Origin: Catenuloplanes niger
GTDB lineage: Bacteria; Actinomycetota; Actinomycetes; Mycobacteriales; Micromonosporaceae
DNA: 64,000 nt
Assembly: GCF_031458255.1 (NCBI RefSeq)
Contig: NZ_JAVDYC010000001.1
Span: forward strand, 5,651,001 to 5,715,000
Direction: 5' to 3'
In this document: one piece after another, positions 38,378 through 47,132 of the stretch
Position numbering within the stretch: the stretch's first letter is position 1
Layout: each line of letters starts with the position of its first letter
Translations under genes and position numbers: made by a program
The notes under the pieces: generated by a model
Database searches by the model: none
The model's input: the letters and a program-made list of their open reading frames with translations, nothing else
What the model was told of the DNA's origin: nothing

Positions 38378-39412
38378 TCATGCCGGGCGGGGGAGCCGGA
38401 GCGTGGCGAGGACCGGGCGGTGGTCGGAGCCGGGGAGGCGCAGCACCGCCAGCGACTCGACGCGGATGCGTGCGTCCGCGAGCACGTGGTCGAGCTGGAC
38501 CGGCGGGATCGGGTCGCCGTCGTACGGGCCCCAGGTGCCGAGCAGGCCCCGGCCGGTCGCGTCGGCCGCGTCCCGGTAACCGGAGGCGACCAGCGCGCGC
38601 AGCGGCGAGTGGTCCAGCGTGGAGTTGAAGTCGCCGAGCAGCAGCCGCACCGGGCCGTCCGGCGTGGCGCGGGGCAGGTTGCCCAGATCCTCGCGCCAGT
38701 CGTCCAGCACCGGCATGCCCCACGGCGCCATCGGGTGCACGGACTCGGCCAGCACCGGCGCCGCGCCCGGCACGTTCACCGTCCCGTACGCCTGGGTGAA
38801 CTGCGACGAGTGCACGCGCACGCCCACGTCGGTGAGCGGATAGCGGGAGTAGAGCGCGGACCCGGCCGCCGAGTCGATCGGGTGCAACTGCCGGTACGGC
38901 AGGTCGGTGCCCAGCCCGCGCGCGTCCAGCGCGGCCCCGACCGCGCCGGTGAACTCCTGGATCGCCAGCACGTCCACGTCGTGCTCGCGGACCAGCGCGA
39001 CCAGCGCGTCCGGCTCCGCACCACCGCCGAGCACGTTCGCGGTCAGCACGCGCAGCATCGGCCCGTCGGCCGCGCCCCGGTCGGCGTCCGGCACCGCGCG
39101 CGGCAGCACCATCACGGTCAGCACGGCCGCGGCCAGCACCGCGAGCACGGCCGGCGGCCAGCGGCGCAGGGCCAGCGTGACCAGGGCGACGACGAGCGCG
39201 GCACCGGTGACGTACGGCGTGAACGCGATCAGCTGGATGACCGGCCCGTAGTCCAGGCCGAGGCCGCGCACCAGTGCCCACACCGCGAACGGGGCCGCGG
39301 CCACCCAGCAGATCGTGGTCAGCGGGCGGCTTCGCCGGGAAAGATCCACACTCACGCCGGGGACGCTATCGGCATCGCCCGCCTCACCGCCAGGAAATGC
39401 CGGGTGCGTCAT
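38378..39412 (-). CDS. Membrane endonuclease/exonuclease/phosphatase-family protein
   Basis: Protein of 344 residues from the ATG (a GTG at 39355 is an alternative). About three transmembrane helices occupy residues 30-105 (CWVAAAPFAVWALV, TPYVTGAALVVALV, AVLAVLAAAVLTVMV). The C-terminal domain, probably extracytoplasmic, has the EEP catalytic set: TANVLGG, IQEFTG (Glu), LLGDFNS (Asp, Asn) and GSDHRPV (Asp-His). It might act on phosphodiesters of lipid or nucleic acid; the substrate is unknown. Confidence 0.88.
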   Translation of the reverse strand: MTHPAFPGGEAGDADSVPGVSVDLSRRSRPLTTICWVAAAPFAVWALVRGLGLDYGPVIQLIAFTPYVTGAALVVALVTLALRRWPPAVLAVLAAAVLTVMVLPRAVPDADRGAADGPMLRVLTANVLGGGAEPDALVALVREHDVDVLAIQEFTGAVGAALDARGLGTDLPYRQLHPIDSAAGSALYSRYPLTDVGVRVHSSQFTQAYGTVNVPGAAPVLAESVHPMAPWGMPVLDDWREDLGNLPRATPDGPVRLLLGDFNSTLDHSPLRALVASGYRDAADATGRGLLGTWGPYDGDPIPPVQLDHVLADARIRVESLAVLRLPGSDHRPVLATLRLPRPA

Positions 39413-39520
39413 CCGACGCAACACCCGCACCGCCCACCGACGTCGGCGCGGCCCGCCGCCCGGCACCGCGTCTCCGCCGCCGGCACAGCGCCTCCGCGGC
39501 GGCGGCGCGGACGACCGTGT

Positions 39521-39877
39521 TCAGCCGGCCAGCGCGCGCACCCGGGCCACCAGGTCGGCCAGTGCGAACGGCTTGGCCAGGAACGCGGCCTCGCCCAGCC
39601 GCTGGTCCGGATCGGGTCGCGCGGTCAGGAACAGCACCGCCGGCGGCGGGTCCGACGCGCGCATCTCGTCCGCCACGTCGAACCCGCTCCGGCCCGGCAT
39701 CGCCATGTCCAGCACCACCACGTCCGGGTGCGTGGTCGCGGCCGCCCGCACGGCACGCGCACCGTCCGGCGCGGTGACGACCTCGAAACCGGCCGCGCGC
39801 AGCGTCATCGACAGCAACTGCCGGACGTTCGCGTCATCATCAGCAACAAGGACTCGCCCGGCCCTCTCCCCGCCCAT
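39521..39877 (-). CDS. Single-domain response regulator (receiver only)
   Basis: 118-residue receiver without an output domain. Acidic pocket VADDDAN, phosphoacceptor Asp in VVVLDMAMPG, conserved Thr in LFLTARPD and Lys in FLAKPFALADL are all present. It acts as a phosphorylation-dependent protein partner; the cognate kinase is not adjacent. The ATG at 39877 fits the domain start. Confidence 0.9.
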   Translation of the reverse strand: MGGERAGRVLVADDDANVRQLLSMTLRAAGFEVVTAPDGARAVRAAATTHPDVVVLDMAMPGRSGFDVADEMRASDPPPAVLFLTARPDPDQRLGEAAFLAKPFALADLVARVRALAG

Positions 39878-39991
39878 GCCCCGGACCTTGCCAAACGAGG
39901 CTGCGCTTGTGGTGAAGCCATGCTGTGAGACGTCTGTGAGCCACCCGCCAAAAGGGTGGGAACCGGACATGGCCCCCACCCTTCGGGTGAC

Positions 39992-41332
39992 TCAGGCGTC
40001 GACGACCTCACCCAGACCGGTGGCGACCAGGTCGTCGCGGATCAGCGCCGCGTCGCCCTCGACCACCATGGTCAGCCCCTCCGGGTGCAGGTGGGCGGCC
40101 GCGGCCGCGGACACCTCGTCCACGGTGGCGGACAGCAGCGACTCGCGCAGCAGCGGGTAGTGGTCGTCCGGCAGCCCGTGCACGACCAGCGTGGTCAGCG
40201 CGCCCGCGATCGCGCCCGGCGTCTGCATCTCCACCGACAGCTGCCCGGCCCGCCAGGCGCGCGCCACCGCCAGCTCGTCCTCGGTGACGCCGCCGGCCTG
40301 GGTGCGGGACAGCTCGCCGATCGTGTCGACCAGCGCCGGTGCGGTGAACTTCGTCTGCACGCCCGCGCTGATCAGCAGCCGGCCGAAGCGCCGGGCCAGC
40401 CCGAAGTCACCGCGGATGCCGTACGTGTAGCCCCGCACCTCCCGGATCAGGTGGTTGAGCCGGGACGTGAACGCGCCGCCGAGCACCGTGCCGGTGAGCG
40501 TCATCGGCACGTAGTCCGGGTGCGCCCGGTGCGGTGCCCGGTGGCCGAGCCGCAGCGTGGACTGCACCGACCCGGGCCGGTCCACCAGCAGGATCCGCCG
40601 TGAGCCCGGGACCGGCACGTCCAGCGGCCCGTCCGCCTCCAGCGCGCCCGGTGCGGTGCCGGCGAACGCGATCGCGGCCAGCGCGTCCAGGTCCAGCACG
40701 TCCAGGTCACCGACCACGATCAGCACGCCGGGCCGGGTCAGCCAGCCGCGGTGGAACGCGAGCACGTCGTCCACGGACACCGCCGCGACCGACTCCGGGT
40801 CGCCGTGCAGTGGCCGGCCGTAGCGGGTGTCCGCGCCGAACAGCGCGGCCCGCAGCGCCGCGTCCGCGCGCGGCCCGGGCGAGGCCCAGTCCATCTTCAG
40901 GCCGGTGACCTCGTCGTCGCGGACCCGCTCCACGTCCTCCGGGCGCAGCGCGGGCGTCCGGGCCGCCTCCGCGACCAGTTCCAGCGCACGCGGCAGCAGG
41001 TGCGCGGGCGCGGACGTGCCGACCAGGAACGTGTCCCAGTCGGCCGACGTGGACAGCTCCGCGCCGAGCCCTTCCAGCGCCAGCGCGTACCCGGTGGCGT
41101 CCCGCGCCGCGGTGCCCTCCTCCAGCGCCTTCGCCACCACGGACGCGAGACCCTCGCGGCCGGCCGGCTCGTGCCCGGCACCGCCGTCGAGCAGCAGCGT
41201 CGCGACGGAGAGCGCCTGACCGGGCAGGTGTGCGGCGATCACCCGGCCGCCGGCGACGTCCCGCCGGACGATCCGCGGGAACGCGTACGGCCGGGGCGCG
41301 CCGGTCCCGGGACGTTCGGAAACCAGCGTCAC
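39992..41332 (-). CDS. M16-family peptidase subunit lacking the zinc motif
   Basis: 446-residue M16 fold protein. The position of the zinc motif reads GREGLASVVAKALEEGT, lacking HxxEH, so it is the non-catalytic partner. The RGYTYGI block that contributes to substrate binding is kept near residue 315. Its ATG overlaps the stop of the catalytic subunit by 4 nt (ATGA), so the two are translated in step and should form a heterodimer. Confidence 0.92.
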   Translation of the reverse strand: MTLVSERPGTGAPRPYAFPRIVRRDVAGGRVIAAHLPGQALSVATLLLDGGAGHEPAGREGLASVVAKALEEGTAARDATGYALALEGLGAELSTSADWDTFLVGTSAPAHLLPRALELVAEAARTPALRPEDVERVRDDEVTGLKMDWASPGPRADAALRAALFGADTRYGRPLHGDPESVAAVSVDDVLAFHRGWLTRPGVLIVVGDLDVLDLDALAAIAFAGTAPGALEADGPLDVPVPGSRRILLVDRPGSVQSTLRLGHRAPHRAHPDYVPMTLTGTVLGGAFTSRLNHLIREVRGYTYGIRGDFGLARRFGRLLISAGVQTKFTAPALVDTIGELSRTQAGGVTEDELAVARAWRAGQLSVEMQTPGAIAGALTTLVVHGLPDDHYPLLRESLLSATVDEVSAAAAAHLHPEGLTMVVEGDAALIRDDLVATGLGEVVDA

Positions 41333-42666
41333 TTGTCGTTCTCCTCTGCAGAATCCGAAGCGCTCTCCGACGGCAGGTAGATCAGCGTGACTCGGCTCTG
41401 CGCGGTCAGCGTGGCGGCCGCGGCGGCCAGCTCGTCCCGCGTGACGGAGAGCCAGGACGGCAGCTGGTCACCGGTCCGCGCCGGGTCGCCGAGCTGCGTG
41501 GCGTACCGCCCGAGCAGGTCGGACCGCCCGCCCGCGGTCGAGACCTGCCGCCACCACTGCGTGGTGAGCAGCGCCTTCGCCCGCTCGATCTCCTCGTCCG
41601 TGATGTCACCGGCGGCCAGCTCGTCCAGCACGCCGGTCAGGCCGGCCTCCAGGGCGTCCGGGTCCACGCCGTCCTTCGCGGTGGCCGAGATGATCAGCGG
41701 CGCGGGCGCGTAGGCGAGGTCCACGCCGTACGCGCCGATGTTGTCCGGCTGGGCGAGCCGCGCCTCGTCCACCAGCCGGCGGTAGAGGCGGCTGCCCCGG
41801 CCGTTGCCGAGGATTCCGGCCAGCACGGTGACCACGTCGTACTCCCGGGTGCCGAACGGCGCGGTCCGGTGCGACAGATAGAACCGCGGCGCCGGTACGT
41901 CCGCGTGCACGACCTCGCGGGCCGGTGCCGTCAGGCCGCCGGGCAGTGCGGAGTCCGGCGGCGGGGGGACCGCGCCGGACTCGATCGCGCCGAAGTACTT
42001 CTCCGCGAACGCGAAGACCTCGGCCGGGGTGGTGTCGCCGACCACGGTCAGCACCGCGTTGTTCGGCCGGTAGTAGGTGGTGTGGAACGCCTGGAACGTG
42101 GCCAGGTCCGCCGCGTTCAGGTCCTCCATCGAGCCGATCGTGGAGTGGTGGTACGGGTGCCCCGCCGGGTACAGCAGCGGCAGCAGGCGCAGCCACGCGT
42201 CGCCGTACGGCACGTTCTCGTACCGCTGGCGTCGCTCGTTCTTCACCACCTCGCGCTGGTTGTCCAGCGTCTCCTGGGTGAGCGCCGGCACCAGCCCGCC
42301 CATCCGGTCCGCCTCCAGCCAGAGCGCGAGCTCCAGATGTTCGGCCGGCACGGTCTCGAAGTAGTTGGTCCGGTCCGGGTTCGTGGTCGCGTTCAGCGAG
42401 CCGCCGGAACCCTGGATCAGCTTCATGTGCTCGGTCTTCGCCACATGCGCGGACCCCTCGAACATCAGGTGCTCGAAGAGGTGCGCGAAGCCGGTCTGGC
42501 CGTCCGGTTCGTGGCGGGATCCGACGTCGTACCAGAGGTTCACGGCGACGACGGGTGCGGACCGGTCCGCACTGACGACCACCCGCAGACCGTTCTCCAG
42601 CGTGGTGGTCTCGATGGGCCACGGATACCCGGTGGTGGTCCCACCGGGCGCGTTTGCAGACGGCAC
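41329..42666 (-). CDS. M16-family zinc metallopeptidase, catalytic subunit
   Basis: 445-residue pitrilysin-type peptidase with intact inverted zinc motif HLFEH (in GFAHLFEHLMFEGS) and the downstream Glu region ETVPAEHLELALWLE. The N-terminus TTLENGLRVVVSAD is family-typical, with no signal peptide. GTG start at 42666. Probably cytoplasmic, degrading peptides together with the following inactive partner. Confidence 0.93.
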   Translation of the reverse strand: MPSANAPGGTTTGYPWPIETTTLENGLRVVVSADRSAPVVAVNLWYDVGSRHEPDGQTGFAHLFEHLMFEGSAHVAKTEHMKLIQGSGGSLNATTNPDRTNYFETVPAEHLELALWLEADRMGGLVPALTQETLDNQREVVKNERRQRYENVPYGDAWLRLLPLLYPAGHPYHHSTIGSMEDLNAADLATFQAFHTTYYRPNNAVLTVVGDTTPAEVFAFAEKYFGAIESGAVPPPPDSALPGGLTAPAREVVHADVPAPRFYLSHRTAPFGTREYDVVTVLAGILGNGRGSRLYRRLVDEARLAQPDNIGAYGVDLAYAPAPLIISATAKDGVDPDALEAGLTGVLDELAAGDITDEEIERAKALLTTQWWRQVSTAGGRSDLLGRYATQLGDPARTGDQLPSWLSVTRDELAAAAATLTAQSRVTLIYLPSESASDSAEENDK

Positions 42667-42732
42667 GCAGCCTCCCTCTCAAGTCGGGGCAGGCTTCCCA
42701 GTATTCACCGCCGCCGCGGGGAGGAGGGGATC

Positions 42733-42773
42733 AACCGCCGGGGGTACGCGCAGGGCGTACCCCCTCGGCGGTT
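42733..42773 (-). terminator. Terminator of the DUF4360 gene (GGGGTACGC hairpin)
   Basis: AACCGCCG and GGGGTACGC pair with GCGTACCCC and CGGCGGTT around a short loop, with a small bulge. The hairpin core is nearly the same as that at 44327-44359. Confidence 0.8.
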
Positions 42774-42787
42774 CGTCAGCCGCGAGA

Positions 42788-43420
42788 TCAGCAGTTGTGC
42801 CACTTGATCTGGAAGACGGTGGTGAACTTTCCGTCCGTGGTGTGGTGCGACATGCTGCTCTCGGACTTCTTCGCCTCCTTGGTCGTCGCCTTCACGCCGA
42901 GCTCGAGCTTGGCGTTGAGGTTGGCCGCGGAGCCGCACGGGTGCGGGTCGAGCTTGACGGTCTTCAGCACGTCGTTGAAGCTCCAGTTGCCGCTGAACGG
43001 GCCCCAGATCTTGCTCTGGGCGGTCCCGGTCTGCGGCTCACCGGTCCAGTAGTACGACGCCCGCTGGGACCCGTACGCGCCCTTCACCAGGTCCGCGGAG
43101 CCGCGGTGGGTGATGTCCACGATGCTGTACGTCAGGCCGGGCGGGACGTCGACGTCGATGACCACCTGGCAGAACTTCTGGTGTTCGGGCGGCGTCGAGC
43201 CGGGGCCGGTCCAGACGAAGAACTGGTCGTAGATCACCGAGAACCGGTTGTCGTCCGTGATGTCCACGGTCGTGGACCCGGCCGGGCAGCCCGACCCGCC
43301 GGCCTTCACGACCTGCACCTTGAACTGGTCCGGTCCGGCCGGTGCCGCACTCGCGGCCGGTGCCGGCAGTGCGCCGAGCATGCTGAGCGACAGTCCGGTA
43401 GCGAGAATTGCCTTGCGCAT
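42788..43420 (-). CDS. Secreted DUF4360 protein 1
   Basis: Exported protein of 210 residues with a Sec signal peptide (ILATGLSLSMLGALPAPAASA). DUF4360 features: GGSGCPAG near the mature start, KFCQVVIDVDVPPGLTYSI, an SYYWTGEPQTGT block and a late PCGSAANLNAKLEL. Cysteines are positioned for disulfides. Function is unknown; members occur in fungi and actinobacteria. The start ATG at 43420 is preceded by GGAAAAAC. It is a paralog of the next gene. Confidence 0.85.
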   Translation of the reverse strand: MRKAILATGLSLSMLGALPAPAASAAPAGPDQFKVQVVKAGGSGCPAGSTTVDITDDNRFSVIYDQFFVWTGPGSTPPEHQKFCQVVIDVDVPPGLTYSIVDITHRGSADLVKGAYGSQRASYYWTGEPQTGTAQSKIWGPFSGNWSFNDVLKTVKLDPHPCGSAANLNAKLELGVKATTKEAKKSESSMSHHTTDGKFTTVFQIKWHNC

Positions 43421-43484
43421 TGTTTTTCCAATCAGCTGTCCGCCGGTTTCGTACGTGGCGGATGGGTGGTTCTCGAAATGGGTG

Positions 43485-44123
43485 TCAGCAGGCTTTCCAG
43501 GACACCCGGTAGGTGGACGGCGCATTCCCCGCGCCGCCGGCGGTCATGGTGCTGGTCCGGCGCCGGTCGACACCGGCCCGGGCCGACACCTCGGCCTTGA
43601 TGTTCAGGTGCGCGCTCGAGCCACAGGGCGCCCAGCCGAGCGGCTTGAGGCCGATCGTGTCGGCCGCTGTCCACGCGGTGTTGCGCGGGCCCTTCAGGGT
43701 CCGGCTGTGCATGCCGGTCTTCGGCTCCCCGGTCCAGTAGTAGCTGAACCTGGCCGTGCCGACCGCGCCGCCGGCCAGCTGCGCGCGTCCGCTCTGCTCG
43801 ACCCTGCTGAGCGTCCAGGTCCAGCCCCGGGCCGGGCGAACGGCCACCGTGACCTGGCAGAACTTGGTTCGGTCGAAGATCTGTGCCGGTCCGCCGGCCC
43901 GTGCGGTGATGCTCGGGTGCCGGATCGTGAACACGGTCGGATCCGCCGTTCCCAGTGCGGTGACCGTGGGGCGCCCCGGGCACCCGGAGCCGGCTACCGA
44001 CACCACCTTCGCGGAGACTGCCCCTGGCGGTCGTGATGCGGCCCGCTCGGTGACGAGGCCGGCCTCCGGCCCCCCGAGCAGCAGGGCTGACGCAGCCCCG
44101 ACTGCCGCAATTGTGGAAATCAT
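43485..44123 (-). CDS. Secreted DUF4360 protein 2
   Basis: 212 residues with a short signal peptide (TIAAVGAASALLLGG). It shares with its neighbour AGSGCPGRP, KFCQVTVAV, FSYYWTGEPKTGM and WAPCGSSAHLNIKAEV. The pair is a diverged tandem duplication, 64 nt apart on the same strand. ATG after GAGGGGGA. Unknown function; likely cell-surface or extracellular. Confidence 0.85.
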   Translation of the reverse strand: MISTIAAVGAASALLLGGPEAGLVTERAASRPPGAVSAKVVSVAGSGCPGRPTVTALGTADPTVFTIRHPSITARAGGPAQIFDRTKFCQVTVAVRPARGWTWTLSRVEQSGRAQLAGGAVGTARFSYYWTGEPKTGMHSRTLKGPRNTAWTAADTIGLKPLGWAPCGSSAHLNIKAEVSARAGVDRRRTSTMTAGGAGNAPSTYRVSWKAC

Positions 44124-44326
44124 TGGAATTCCCCCTCGGCCCTCATGACGGATGCATTTCTATCTGCATCATGAAGACAATTGACGCACCGCACTGAATC
44201 GCGTCGGTGCCACTGGGGAAAACCTAGGATCCGCCTAATCGGCGGACTGAGTGAATGCGCGGAAACTGGCCCTTCGGTTTTTTCTCGGCGATTTCCGCCC
44301 CGGCGCGCCGCCGGTGTGCTACGCGC

Positions 44327-44359
44327 ATCCGGGGGTACGCCCGCGGCGTACCCCCGGAT
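44327..44359 (-). terminator. Terminator of pectate lyase gene 1
   Basis: Perfect 15-bp stem ATCCGGGGGTACGCC / GGCGTACCCCCGGAT with a 3-nt loop, 7 nt beyond the pectate lyase stop. The gap 44124-44326 holds nothing else recognisable except an AT-richer stretch expected to carry the DUF4360 promoter. Confidence 0.88.
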
Positions 44360-44365
44360 CGATGG

Positions 44366-45325
44366 TCAGATGCGGCCGTAGCCGGCACCGGCGCGGACCA
44401 GGGACGGCACCGAGGCGGGCGCGTCCAGTGTGTACGAGTAGTACGTGGACGGTTCGACCACCGTGCCGGACACCTCGAACGGGCCGGAGTTGACCGACAC
44501 GTTGTTGCGGGCGATCGCGCGGCCCGGACCGGAGTCGGCGTACCCGCTCGCGGAGAAGAGCGGGTGCGGCACGCTCTCGAAGTAGTTGCCCTCGACGACC
44601 AGGCCGGCGTTCTCGGTGGCGGCGGCGCCGTACAGCTCGTTGTTGAGGAAATAGTTGTTGTAGATGTGCACCGGCTCGCCGAACCGGACCCGCGGGTGGC
44701 GCTGCCGGCTGTTGTCGAACCAGTTGTGGTGGATGGTGACCCGCAGGTGACCCACGTCGGTGCCGGCCGCGCCGTCCGAGTGGCTGATCAGCATGCCCTT
44801 GTCGGAGTGGTCGAAGTGGTTCCAGGACACCGTGACGAAGTCGGACCCGCGGACGATGTCGATCGAGCCGTCGACCGCGCCGCGGATCGTGTTGTGGTCG
44901 ATCCAGATGTGATGGGACTGCTGGCCCACGTTGATCGCGTCGTCCTCCGCGTTCGTGAACAGCAGGTTCCGGACGATCACGTTGTACGACTTGTAGAAGT
45001 CCAGGCCGCCGCCGTCGATGTGACCGCTGGTGCCGACGCCGATGATCGTCTTGTTCGGCCGGACGCCCTGCTTGCTGCTGATCTCGATGAGCCCGCTCAC
45101 CCGGATGACGAGCGGGCCGACGGTGTCGATGTACTCCAGGAACTGGTCCGCGTTCGTCGCGGTGACGGTGGGCCCGCCCGCGCCGCCGGTGGTGCCGGTG
45201 CCGAGCGCGGCGAATCCGGTCGGTGCGGTGTCGGCCGCGGCGTGCGCGGTGCCGGGGAACGCGGCCGGGAGCGCGGCGGCGAGCGGCGTGGCCGCGGCGG
45301 CGGTGAGGAGGGTGCGACGTCGCAT
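44366..45325 (-). CDS. Secreted pectate lyase (PL1) 1
   Basis: Extracellular lyase cleaving polygalacturonate by beta-elimination, 319 residues. The signal peptide starts MRRRTLLTAAAATPLAAAL, resembling a Tat signal (twin Arg plus Leu), ending near AHA. Parallel beta-helix protein with calcium-site acids in NAEDDAINV, WIDHNTIRGAVDGSIDI and SDFVTVSWNHFD; catalytic Arg region RHPRVRFGEPVHIYNNYF. It shares both the protein type and the leader hairpin with pectate lyase 2. Confidence 0.93.
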   Translation of the reverse strand: MRRRTLLTAAAATPLAAALPAAFPGTAHAAADTAPTGFAALGTGTTGGAGGPTVTATNADQFLEYIDTVGPLVIRVSGLIEISSKQGVRPNKTIIGVGTSGHIDGGGLDFYKSYNVIVRNLLFTNAEDDAINVGQQSHHIWIDHNTIRGAVDGSIDIVRGSDFVTVSWNHFDHSDKGMLISHSDGAAGTDVGHLRVTIHHNWFDNSRQRHPRVRFGEPVHIYNNYFLNNELYGAAATENAGLVVEGNYFESVPHPLFSASGYADSGPGRAIARNNVSVNSGPFEVSGTVVEPSTYYSYTLDAPASVPSLVRAGAGYGRI

Positions 45326-45391
45326 GGTCTGCCTTTCGGAGGGTGACGGCGGCACGGTGGTGCGGCCGGGCCGATCCTCGGGTGGCAGACC
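45326..45391 (-). promoter_or_regulatory. Leader inverted repeat enclosing the pectate lyase 1 start
   Basis: On the minus strand GGTCTGCC (45391-45384) is followed 50 nt later by GGCAGACC (45333-45326), which abuts the ATG and overlaps the GAAAGG ribosome-binding segment. The same arrangement precedes the second pectate lyase gene. Confidence 0.65.
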
Positions 45392-45605
45392 CCTCGGTGT
45401 CCTGGAACGCGACGTTACGCCCGTCATTACATAGGTGTCAATCGATTAAACATCATTTACCGCGCGGAGTGTTCACATTAGACGCGTGTTCACGTAAATC
45501 GCGTTTCGCCGATACACCGCCGCACCGGAACATCGTGGCTGCGATTGATCCGCACGTCCGGCGAGTCCGCACGGGACAGACTGAAACGGGAGCTCGGGCC
45601 GACTG

Positions 45606-45971
45606 GTGCGATTTCATCTTCATCGAACCCGTGGCGGCGGAGTCGTGTGGCGCCTGGTCGGCCCGAACAACCGCGTCATCGGCGTCTCGCCCGGCAGTTT
45701 CGACACGCCCGACGCCGCCGTGGAGGCCGCTCAGCGGGTGCGCGACCGGGCCGCCGGCGGGGCGGTGACCGTCCAGCTGGACGACCGTCGTCGGTGGTGC
45801 TGGTCGGTCACCGACGACGAGCTGGGACTGCTCGCCGTCTCGGCCCACGGTTACGAGCGCCGGGCCACCTGCGAGACGGCGGTCCAGCGTTTCACCGAGG
45901 GCGCCGCGACCGCACGGATCGACCACGCGATCGGCCGCCGCGGCAGGTTCTGGCGCCCCGATACCGGTTGA
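45606..45971 (+). CDS. DUF1508 (YegP-like) protein
   Basis: 121 residues made of two repeats of the small YegP-type fold: FHLHRTRGGGVVWRLV followed by GSFDTPDAAVEAAQRVR, and WCWSVTDDELGLLAVSAHGY followed by TCETAVQRF. Function is unknown. GTG start at 45606. It ends 2 nt before the stop of the convergent pectate lyase 2 gene, with no room for a separate terminator. Confidence 0.75.
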   Translation: MRFHLHRTRGGGVVWRLVGPNNRVIGVSPGSFDTPDAAVEAAQRVRDRAAGGAVTVQLDDRRRWCWSVTDDELGLLAVSAHGYERRATCETAVQRFTEGAATARIDHAIGRRGRFWRPDTG

Positions 45972-45973
45972 TG

Positions 45974-47005
45974 CTAGATCTTGCCGACGCCGGCGCCGGC
46001 GGCCACGATCGCGGGGACGTCGGCGGCGGGGTCCAGCGAGTAGGCGTAGTACGTGCGCGGTTCGACGACCGTGCCGCGGGTCTCGATCTCGTGGTTGACG
46101 TCGACCAGGATGTTGCCGCGCGCGACCAGCCGGCCGAGGTCACCGCTGAAGTCGACCCGGCCCGGGTTGTTCACGCTCTCGATGTAGTTGTTCTCCACCA
46201 CCAGGCCCGCGTTCATCGCGGAGACGATGCAGTAGCTGGCGTTCCGGCAGTAGTTGTTGAACACGTGCACCGGCTCGCCGAACCGCACGCGCGGGTTCCG
46301 CTGGTCCGAGCCGTCGAAGAAGTTGTGGTGGTAGGTGACCCGCAACCGCCCGATGTCCTGCGCGCCGTTGTCGTCGTCGTGCCCGAGCAGCATCGTCTTG
46401 TCGTGGTCGTGCGTGCGGTTCCAGGAGACCGTGACGAAGTCCGACCCGCGCTTGATGTCGACCAGCCCGTCGTCGCCGCAGCACAGGTCGTTGTGGTCGA
46501 TCCACACGTGGTGGGTGAACATCTGCACGTTGATCGCGTCGTCGGTGGCGCCGCTGAACCGCAGGTTCCGGATGATCACGTTGTGCACCGCGTTCGCCGG
46601 TGGCGCGGTCACGTCGTCGTCCACCGGCAGCCCGATGTTCAGCCCGCCACCGCGGATCTCCGCCGTGGAGCCCAGCCCGATCAGCGTCTTGTCCGAGGTC
46701 ACCTGGTGCATGCCGTCCGTGGTTCCGGTCGGCAGCGTGATCGCGCCCTGGACCTGGATCGTGTACGGCCCGGTGCGCGACAGGTAGTCGATCAGCGCGG
46801 CCGCGGTGGTCACCGTGACCGTGGGCCCGCCGGCGCCGCCGGTGGTGCCGTTCTGGCCGAGCGCGTTCACCGAGGCGAACCCGATCGGGGCGGACTCGGC
46901 CGCGGCCCGCGCGGTGCCGGCCTGTGCGGTGCCGATGGTCGCGGTGCCGAGGGTCGCGACGAGCAGTGGGGCGGCGGCGAGCGCGACGATCCGTGATCTG
47001 GACAT
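45974..47005 (-). CDS. Secreted pectate lyase (PL1) 2
   Basis: 343-residue extracellular lyase with a Sec-type signal (VALAAAPLLVATLGTATIGT). Beta-helix blocks GATDDAINVQM, WIDHNDLCCGDDGLVDIKRG and SDFVTVSWNRTH carry the calcium acids; RNPRVRFGEPVHVFNNYC holds the catalytic Arg. A CC pair and DDD insertion distinguish it from pectate lyase 1. The two lyases flank the DUF1508 gene, and share the sequence GGAGGPTVTVT near the mature N-terminus. Confidence 0.93.
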   Translation of the reverse strand: MSRSRIVALAAAPLLVATLGTATIGTAQAGTARAAAESAPIGFASVNALGQNGTTGGAGGPTVTVTTAAALIDYLSRTGPYTIQVQGAITLPTGTTDGMHQVTSDKTLIGLGSTAEIRGGGLNIGLPVDDDVTAPPANAVHNVIIRNLRFSGATDDAINVQMFTHHVWIDHNDLCCGDDGLVDIKRGSDFVTVSWNRTHDHDKTMLLGHDDDNGAQDIGRLRVTYHHNFFDGSDQRNPRVRFGEPVHVFNNYCRNASYCIVSAMNAGLVVENNYIESVNNPGRVDFSGDLGRLVARGNILVDVNHEIETRGTVVEPRTYYAYSLDPAADVPAIVAAGAGVGKI

Positions 47006-47046
47006 GGTCTGCCTTCCGTACGAGCGGACGGCTCAGGTGGCAGACC
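47006..47046 (-). promoter_or_regulatory. Leader inverted repeat enclosing the pectate lyase 2 start
   Basis: On the minus strand GGTCTGCC (47046-47039) pairs with GGCAGACC (47013-47006), adjacent to the ATG; the second arm is preceded by GGAA, so the ribosome-binding site GGAAGG would be partly in the stem. The loop is 25 nt. Confidence 0.65.
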
Positions 47047-47132
47047 CCGAGGTGAACCCCGAATCTATGTCTCCGCCTCGATCCGTGTCAATCGATGCGA
47101 AAACTGTCGTACCTCGGTGTTTGACTGCGGGC

